Origin: Saccoglossus kowalevskii
Taxonomy: Eukaryota; Hemichordata; Enteropneusta; Harrimaniidae
Assembly: GCF_000003605.2 (NCBI RefSeq)
Contig: NW_003151255.1
Coordinates: 193,192-221,582 of the forward strand
Length of the DNA stretch: 28,391 bases
Direction: 5' to 3'
The notes beneath the pieces are model-generated. The model worked only from the letters and a program-made list of their open reading frames with translations. It was not told the origin of the DNA and did no database searches. Below, in pieces: positions 22,930 to 28,391 of this stretch; position 1 is the stretch's first letter, and each line of letters starts with the position of its first letter. A program made the position numbers and the translations under genes.

Positions 22930-23570
22930 ATTATTAAATACACATACATACGCTAAGTTTGTAACGTTGAAATTATTAGTAAATAGATATAAATTCGCCA
23001 TGCTTAACTTGTAACGTTCTAGGTATTAGTAAATACGTGTAAATGCGCAATGCTTGTAACGTTCAAGTTATTAGTAAATACATATAAATACGCAATGCTT
23101 GTAACGTTCTAGTTATTAGTAAATACGGGTAAATACGCAATGCCCTTAACGTTCTAGTTATTAGTAAATACGTATAAATACGCAATGCCCTTAAGCTTCT
23201 AGTTATTAGTAAATACGTGTAAATACGCCATGCTTGTAACGTTCTAGTTATTATTAAATACATATAAATACGCTAAGTTTGTAACGTTGAAGTTATTAGT
23301 AAATAGATATAAATTCGCCATGCTTAACTTGTAACGTTCTAGGTATTAGTAAATACGTGTAAATGCGCAATGCTTGTAACGTTCAAGTTATTAGTAAATA
23401 CATATAAATACGCAATGCTTGTAACGTTCTAGTTATTAGTAAATACGTGTAAATACGCAATGCCCTTAACGTTCTAGTTATTAGTAAATACGTATAAATA
23501 CGCAATGCCCTTAACCTTCTAGTTATTAGTAAATACGTGTAAATACGCAATGCTTGTAACGTTCTAGTTA
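22930..23570 (+). repeat. 320-bp duplicated block within the minisatellite
   Basis: The marker CGCCATGCTTAACTTG appears at 22996 and 23316, 320 bases apart, and the sequence after each copy runs in parallel through the unusual AATGCCCTTAA variants. The blocks differ at only a few sites, for example AAGCTTCTAG against AACCTTCTAG. The block is seven units plus five bases. Edges are approximate. Confidence 0.85.
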
Positions 23571-24116
23571 TTAGTAAATACACATAAATACGCCATGCTT
23601 GTAACGTTCTAGTTATTAGTAAATACGTGTAAATACGCAATGCTTGTAACGTTCTAGTTATTAGTAAATACACATAAATACGCGTTAGAAATATTAGTAA
23701 ATACGTGTGAACAGCATTGCTTGTAACGTTCGAAATATTAGTAAATACGTATAAATACGCCATGCTAGTAACGTTTGAAATATTAGTAAATACGTGTGAA
23801 CACGCATTGCTTGTAACGTTTGAAATATTAGTAAATACATATAAAAACGCCATGCTTGTAACGTTCGAAATTTTAGTAAATACGTGTGAATACGCCAAGC
23901 TTGTAACGTTCGAAATATTAGTAAATACATATAAATACGCCATGCTTGTAACGTTTGAAATATTAGTAAATACGGGTGAACACGCATTGCTTGTAACGTT
24001 CGAAATATTAGTAAATACATATAAATACGCCAAGCTTGTAACGTTCGAAATATTAGTAAATACATATAAATACGCCAAGCTTGTAACGTTCGAAATATTA
24101 GTAAATACGTATAAAT

Positions 24117-24585
24117 ACTGTACGCCATGCTTGTAACGTTTGGAATATTAGTAAATACGTGGGAACACGCATTTCTTGTAACGTTCGAAATATTAGTAAA
24201 TACATATAAATACGCCAAGCTTGTAACGTTCGAAATAATAGTAAATACATATAAATACGCCAAGCTTGTAACGTTCGAAATATTAGTAAATACGTATAAA
24301 TACTGTACGCCATGCTTGTAACGTTTGGAATATTAGTAAATACGTGTGAACACGCATTTCTTGTAACGTTCGAAATATTAGTAAATACATATAAATACGC
24401 CAAGCTTGTAACCTTCGAAATAATAGTAAATACATATAAATACGCCAAGCTTGTAACGTTCGAAATATTAGTAAATACGTATAAATACTGTACGCCATGC
24501 TTGTAACGTTTGGAATATTAGTAAATACGTGTGAACACGCATTTCTTGTAACGTTCGAAATATTAGTAAATACACATACATACGC
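24117..24585 (+). repeat. 185-bp higher-order repeat within the minisatellite
   Basis: The marker TACTGTACGCCATGC occurs at 24116, 24301 and 24486, exactly 185 bases apart. Each 185-bp block holds four variants of the 45-bp unit plus a 5-base insertion (TACTG/GTAC). Blocks are almost identical, so this is the most recently amplified part. Confidence 0.9.
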
Positions 24586-24687
24586 CATGCTTGTAACGAC
24601 TAGTTATGACTTAACGAATACAAATGTGCCATACTCGTGAGTTAGGGTGAGTACGAAAACCCAATTACAAAGATATAAAACATACGC

Positions 24688-24704
24688 GTGGCCGAAAGTT
24701 CCGT
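24688..24704 (+). repeat. Right terminal inverted repeat of satellite element
   Basis: GTGGCCGAAAGTTCCGT is the reverse complement of 22665-22681 with one mismatch. It follows the last array copies by about 60 bases. Confidence 0.55.
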
Positions 24705-24732
24705 GCCTAAAAAGTCCGGATGGTTAAACAAT

Positions 24733-24836
24733 AATCAAACAATATTAATGTGAAATAAAAAAAATAATAATAATGTGAAATCAAACTATATTAATGTAAA
24801 ATAAAAGAAATGATAATAATGTGAAATCAAACAACA
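24733..24836 (+). repeat. 46-bp AT-rich tandem repeat, about 2.3 copies
   Basis: AATCAAAC starts at 24733, 24779 and 24825, each 46 bases apart. Units contain TATTAATGTGAAATAAAA and then AATAATAATGTGA, with a few differences between copies. The repeat lies just outside the right inverted repeat of the satellite element and is unrelated in sequence to the 45-bp unit. Confidence 0.85.
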
Positions 24837-25725
24837 GTGAACCTCTTACCTAAGGTAATAAGTTATAGATTCCTTGCCATATTGAGAGAGTTTCACAATG
24901 ATTGTGAAATGTAGTAATAACGGCAAAACTTTCGAGAAACCTAATCGTTAATATTTCATACTGAATTATGTGTCCGTTTGTAATAATAGATAAATAAGAC
25001 ACTATCACGGGATCAATGGATAATAAATGAAATTATCAAAAATACTAATCCTTTAAATAAATTCTCATTATTATAGAAGTTACATTATTGACCTCCTGGT
25101 TAGTCGAACAGCGCCATTCACTTATTTATTTATGAAATTATTAAGTGTACAGCGGTTATAACGATGAGCTTTCACTATGCTACGTTGCTCTGGAGTTTCT
25201 TCCCTTGTCTCCGTTGAATATATGAGACGTACCATAGACCATATCGCAATTTCTAATTATGAAGAAATGTGGAATAGTTTTGACTAAATCGATCACGAAT
25301 CCGTCAATCACAAAGCGCGCCTGCTCATGCAACTTTGACTTAACTATCCCACAAATCACTTTAATTTTGTTGAAATGCGACACGGTCTCATTGACTTTGG
25401 AACGTCATCACAGTATTATTATACGAACGCGCATGCTCATTGGGCATGCATGTTTATCTAACTAGACATTTCATTTCTGATATGTGTGCTTCTCCCCGTG
25501 ATCATTCCGGACACACCAGGTGTTGGAACAAAAACATAAGAGTAAGAGTATAGCTACTCAAACCTCGTAAAATAAATATCCAAAGTGATAAATAATGCGG
25601 TCAATTAAATATGAAAGTGCGCGTTTATACACACCGTGTTATTGAATCGTGTTTGTCCGACTAGAGTTCGGGAGTTCTCGCCTGTCATATGATTGTCATT
25701 TTGTTTTATTATTCCTTATTTGCAG
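24837..25725. other. End of long intron, no gene seen
   Basis: AT-rich sequence with no supported gene or repeat. It ends in a good polypyrimidine tract and acceptor, TTGTTTTATTATTCCTTATTTGCAG. Confidence 0.5.
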
Positions 25726-25906
25726 TTTGGGAAAAGATATCCCAGTAACCACCAAGTTACCCACCCAAACCGCGTCTTCATCCCAGTTTGTAGGACAGCC
25801 TCGCTCTGGAAAAATGGACACGAATGATAATTTCTCGCACAACAGCTTCTTAACGATAGATAATGACGAGGTAGAGATTCCATCCGGGCTACCAGACGAT
25901 TGCCAT
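25726..25906 (+). CDS. ETS factor exon 5: linker
   Basis: A long T-rich tract and TTGCAG acceptor precede the exon, and the donor CCAT|GTAAGT is strong. Only one frame is open across it; this begins with the third base of a codon (phase 2) and ends in phase 0. The product, about residues 165-225, starts LGKDIPVTTKLPTQTASSSQ and ends EVEIPSGLPDDCH. It is Ser/Thr/Pro/Gln-rich, then acidic, with no domain, as in the flexible regions of ETS factors. An internal ATG at 25814 (MDTNDNFSHN) could serve as a start if a promoter lies in the upstream intron, so the exon may be shared by isoforms with and without the first Pointed domain. Confidence 0.7.
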
Positions 25907-26108
25907 GTAAGTCACGTGATTTTAAATATACATATGCATGCATATTTGTTCACAGTCTCACATATAATTTATCACGTTAATTTACAAATGGGTGGGTATG
26001 TCGTTTCGATTAGCGGAGCGGCATGCTTTCGTTACGTCACACTGGAGCCGCTAGGTGGCGTGTCGTTTCAAATCAAATGCATCATATTTTTTCCCCATCT
26101 TTAATCAG

Positions 26109-26244
26109 ATCCTGCAACAAAAACACGAATTCAACAATTACAGTTATAATATTATAAACGACATAGTGGATAGCGAAATGACGAAGATTACAGTTGTCGA
26201 CAAAACGCGCCTCTGCCTTAAATCATGCTTTAAAATACCTGAAG
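26109..26244 (+). CDS. ETS factor exon 6: linker before second Pointed domain
   Basis: The acceptor TTTTTTCCCCATCTTTAATCAG precedes it. The frame enters in phase 0, matching exon 5, and leaves in phase 1 at the strong donor GAAG|GTGAGT. It encodes 45 residues beginning ILQQKHEFNNYSYNIINDIV and ending CLKSCFKIPE. No domain is recognised; the Asn/Tyr-rich start and the Lys/Cys-rich end are unremarkable. The leftover G joins AT of exon 7 to make the Asp that opens the second Pointed domain, the same junction geometry as exon 2 to exon 3. Confidence 0.75.
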
Positions 26245-27195
26245 GTGAGTCCCTTGATCTATTTAAATCACCCACCCCCTTTCCCAAACGACACGGCAGC
26301 ACTACGACGTGTATACCCCGGACTTGGTGTTTACATAATGGTAATATATTATGGTGTATACATCTCGGAAGTGTAGCGAGATCCGCGGTAATTCCCGTGA
26401 CGTCATCCATCCCACGCTCTTGTTTTGTATATTGCCTGGGACGAGATTTCACTTTCGTTTTATATAATTTCGCCGAAGCCAAATCGAAAACGAAGCGGTT
26501 ATTAGTTCATTTCTTACATAACTGAATCTTGTACTCATGTGACAACGTGTAACCGTACTTGTCCCGTATTCACCGTATTTAAGCCCCCTTGGAACTTGAA
26601 GCGCGCTGCAGAATTAGTAGACCGCGCGCCGAGTGTAGGCCGTAGTCGGGGTACAACGCGTATCTAGTAGTCCTGTTTTCAGGTGCAAACTGCAGGTACG
26701 ATATTCTTAACGTTTCTCGCTGAAATTTAAATCGGTTGAAGGAACAGCGTTTTGTTCACGCGACGCACTTACGCGTGAGTCGCACACGCTTGCTTACTTT
26801 GATTAGACGTAGTATTTACCATTGTTTTGTTTTTGTTTTGCACGAAATCCGAATGAACGCTACACGACGACCAAGTGTGTTTCATTAGGTTGGGCCGAAT
26901 TCTTCATTATGTGTTACCAAGTATTGAAAAACAACAAAAATTTTGATTTTTGCACTGGTGAAATTATTTATTTATATCGCGAAATGTTGGTTGGTGACAC
27001 AAGAAGAAAAAGTTATTATTATTGTTATTGTTATTAATATAAATCTTTAAATTCAAGTATGTGAAACATTTCAAAAAGTTCTCAGCGCGATAATAGTTTC
27101 CCGTTTCAAACAACAAGATGTTCTATTTTCCCATAATGAATATTATGAATATAATCGATATCGATTATCTTTTAAACACGGCATTATTCTTTCAG
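26245..27195 (+). other. Intron between linker and second Pointed exon
   Basis: The stretch from about 26570 to 26700 is GC- and CpG-richer than its surroundings. It has a GTATTTAAG TATA-like element near 26576, then CGCGCTGCAGAATTAGTAG, and ends in TGCAG|GTACGA, a plausible donor at 26695. A secondary leader exon here is conceivable, but it has no ATG. The rest is ordinary intron, including an ATT/GTT-rich repeat at 27014-27036. Confidence 0.4.
27014..27036 (+). repeat. (ATT/GTT)n trinucleotide repeat
   Basis: An imperfect run of ATT, GTT and ATT triplets, short, within an intron. Confidence 0.7.
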
Positions 27196-27414
27196 ATCCT
27201 ATACGCTGGACAACAGACGACGCCGTGACTTGGTTTCAAGAAATTGAGCGCCGGTGTTCGCTCAACAAGAACAATCCCAGCCTGGCAGACGTCGTTCGTG
27301 AGCAGAATATAGACGGGCCATCCCTCTGCAATATGTCAGAGGAAGATTTCAAAATCAGCTTTTCTGAAGAAAACATGGACGTCATTTACCAGTGTCTTCA
27401 ATATTGGAAGAAAG
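27196..27414 (+). CDS. ETS factor exon 7: second Pointed (PNT/SAM) domain
   Basis: The acceptor TTATTCTTTCAG and donor AAAG|GTAATA bound an exon that enters and leaves in phase 1. The product, about residues 271-343, begins DPIRWTTDDAVTWFQEIERR, continues CSLNKNNPSL, and contains VVREQNIDGPSLCNMSEEDF and a final helix NMDVIYQCLQYWKK. The W.....V.W, IDG.SLC.MS.EDF and closing L..L/YW features define a PNT domain. The IDGxxLCxMSxEDF block is closer to the ESE/ELF3 and ERG styles than to the first PNT domain. Because the exon is symmetrical in phase (1-1), skipping it would keep the reading frame, and exon 2 could join it directly. Confidence 0.85.
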
Positions 27415-27574
27415 GTAATAGCAATATAATTCGACAGGTAAAAATGATCATCAGCCCCGGTATGTGACATCCCAAAATACCACGCTTCAAATAATGCAAA
27501 ACATAGTACAGAGGCTGCCCGAGATACACACAGCCGGCAGTTTCAGTTTTATTCTTTGTTTTGTTAACTTACAG

Positions 27575-27651
27575 TGCCAATGTCAACGTACAGCTCCGAC
27601 TTGTTGTTTTCCGATGACTACCCCGTTGATGGCGACGATAACGTTGGAGAG
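27575..27651 (+). CDS. ETS factor exon 8: short acidic segment
   Basis: A T-rich tract and TTAACTTACAG acceptor precede 77 bases that enter in phase 1 and end in phase 0 at GAG|GTATTA, a modest donor. With the leftover G it encodes VPMSTYSSDLLFSDDYPVDG and then DDNVGE. It is acidic with Ser, Tyr and Leu interspersed, like a transactivation segment, although activity is only an inference. Phases match exons 7 and 9. Confidence 0.65.
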
Positions 27652-27896
27652 GTATTATCATTTGTTTCACCTTTATTCGTGTATAGGTTTCGCTATACAA
27701 TTATAAAATGCACGGGATCGCATAATTATAGTATATTACCTTCGTAGTATGTACGTATTAAATACTTCTGTGACACCACGATAACCAATATTAGTACAAA
27801 TGTACATGTATAGGTTGCAAATGGACGAGCGCCCTCTGTCGACTATTTGTTTACCTTATTCGTGTTTTTGTTTTTTCTGATACCATTTGTTTTTAG

Positions 27897-28338
27897 AGCA
27901 TACGACAGGCGATAAACACCTGTAGCGATGACGCACTGTCTAACGATTCCGGTTGTCCTGATTTAACAGACGAGTATTGTGGTATAACGAATCCCGACCA
28001 TCTGACAATTGACAATGATGGTGAATTTTCGATGGAGAGGACGTACTGGGAGCGACAGCAGCAACACGGGTCCAATCCATTAGTCGGAGTCCCGCCGGTG
28101 AACACGTGGATGAACACATTTGATACGAGTTTGTGTAATTCCAACATGAATAGTAGTACCCTGCAAATGAGTTGCAGTTACCCTGACAACGATTTCCATT
28201 TGTCTGCGTCGGGCCAACAGATGGGGCGCTACTGTTATCCCAGTCAGAAACCGTGTCACACACCCGCGGACACCACAATGAAAAGGAAGGGACCTGGCAG
28301 ACCACCAAAACCCGATTCTGAGAAAAGGCGAAAAAAAA
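27897..28338 (+). CDS. ETS factor exon 9: Ser/Asn-rich region and AT-hook-like basic patch
   Basis: The acceptor ACCATTTGTTTTTAG precedes 147 codons plus one base. The product begins SIRQAINTCSDDALSNDSGC and is rich in Asp, Ser, Asn and Met, with a Trp/Gln segment (YWERQQQHGSNP). It closes with MKRKGPGRPPKPDSEKRRKK. The GRP core flanked by Lys/Arg is an AT-hook-type minor-groove binding motif and probably also a nuclear localisation signal. ELF3/ESE-1 carries a similar KRGRP motif just before its ETS domain. The consensus donor A|GTGAGT at 28338 most likely ends the exon in phase 1. If ignored, the frame stays open to the window edge with more basic residues (AAKRKRLKINLT). The ETS domain is expected in following exons. 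Confidence 0.75.
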
Positions 28339-28391
28339 GTGAGTTACATACAGTTGCAGCAAAACGGAAGAGACTGAAAATCAACTTAACG

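Larger units (their letters stand above)
22690..24630 (+). repeat. 45-bp minisatellite array with higher-order structure
   Basis: About 43 diverged copies of a 45-bp unit, typified by GTAACGTTCTAGTTATTAG and then TAAATACGTGTAAATACGCAATGCTT. Two sequence families dominate: a left part with GTTCTAGTTATTAG and a right part (from about 23690) with GTTCGAAATATTAG. Higher-order repeats of 320 bp (7 units + 5) and 185 bp (4 units + 5) are present. Because 45 is a multiple of three, long frames stay open on both strands, giving 15-residue protein repeats (about YLYVFTNISNVTSMA on minus, MLVTFEILVNTYKYA on plus). I regard these as by-products, not genes. Confidence 0.95.
22665..24704. mobile_element. 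Putative satellite-bearing element with terminal inverted repeats
   Basis: A unit of 2040 bases in which a 45-bp minisatellite is enclosed by 17-bp imperfect inverted repeats (one mismatch), with only short unique spacers between the repeats and the array. Non-autonomous DNA transposons and Helitron-related elements that carry internal tandem repeats are known from bivalves and other invertebrates, so this is a reasonable class. There is no transposase and I see no target-site duplication. The inverted repeats could also be a chance pair flanking an ordinary minisatellite, though a 16/17 match placed at both edges is unlikely. Confidence 0.4.
3248..28338 (+). other. ETS-family transcription factor gene with two Pointed domains (gene span, 3' end outside window)
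   Basis: This entry covers the gene as a whole; exons are listed separately. The predicted product runs to about 516 residues before leaving the window: N-terminal tail (1-47), first Pointed/SAM domain (about 48-117), linkers (about 118-270), second Pointed/SAM domain (about 271-343), an acidic and Ser/Asn-rich region (344 to about 490), and an AT-hook-like basic patch (about 496-516). PNT domains are helical protein-interaction modules found in a subset of ETS factors. An AT-hook between PNT and ETS domains is known from ELF3/ESE-1, so the missing 3' part should encode the ETS winged helix. I see no ETS domain inside the window, hence no sign that the first PNT exon belongs to a separate complete gene. 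If the model is wrong, the likeliest alternative is two overlapping transcription units. Confidence 0.7.

Noticed and set aside
23063-24588. Long open frames on both strands across the array (up to 231 codons)
   Set aside because: They follow the 45-bp tandem unit, exist on both strands at once, break at the 5-base insertions and encode only a 15-residue echo of the repeat. They are repeat by-products.
22690-24630. CRISPR-like regular repeats
   Set aside because: The units are directly adjacent with no unique spacers and the surrounding DNA is animal, with spliced exons. It is a minisatellite.
28338-28360. A 21-base intron from GTGAGT to TTGCAG near the right edge
   Set aside because: GTGAGTTACATACAGTTGCAG has donor and acceptor look-alikes, but it is far too short for splicing in animals; the GTGAGT is better read as the start of a longer intron leaving the window.

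Overview
The window is nuclear DNA from an animal, most likely an invertebrate. It is AT-rich and full of simple repeats, with short coding exons separated by long introns that have GT...AG borders. Nothing looks prokaryotic: there are no tightly packed long ORFs, and most long open frames arise from repeats or by chance. I cannot name the species. A non-vertebrate deuterostome or a spiralian would fit, but that is a guess.

The one gene I can support runs on the + strand from about 3.1 kb to the right edge and continues beyond it. It encodes an ETS-family transcription factor. The model is a non-coding leader exon ending at 3111, a start exon (ATG at 3273), a first Pointed (PNT/SAM) domain exon (7373-7608), a probable small exon (20269-20384), linker exons (25726-25906 and 26109-26244), a second Pointed domain exon (27196-27414), a short acidic exon (27575-27651), and a long exon (27897-28338) ending in an AT-hook-like basic patch. 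Reading phases agree at every proposed junction (1-1, 0-0, 2-2, 0-0, 1-1, 1-1, 0-0). An AT-hook after a PNT domain is the layout of the ESE/ELF3 class, in which the ETS DNA-binding domain follows; here it would lie past the right edge. The main surprise is two PNT domains in one open, phase-consistent model, because described ETS factors carry at most one. Both PNT exons begin in phase 1 at the same Asp-Pro, which suggests exon duplication and permits isoforms with one, the other or both.

The intron between the first PNT exon and the linker exons is about 18 kb and holds most of the repeats. From left to right these are an AATG-type microsatellite (9.9 kb), a possible piggyBac scrap (13.6 kb), a common interspersed-repeat-like segment next to an 85-bp AT microsatellite (14.3-14.7 kb), several pure G tracts, and a 45-bp minisatellite array (about 22.69-24.63 kb). 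The minisatellite has higher-order repeats of 185 and 320 bp and is bracketed by 17-bp inverted repeats, so it may be a satellite-bearing mobile element. A decayed non-LTR retrotransposon tail (4.6-5.45 kb) and a tRNA-like SINE remnant (about 7.1-7.2 kb, minus strand) lie in the preceding intron.

All functional calls come from reading motifs by eye. No alignment, splice predictor or expression data was available.
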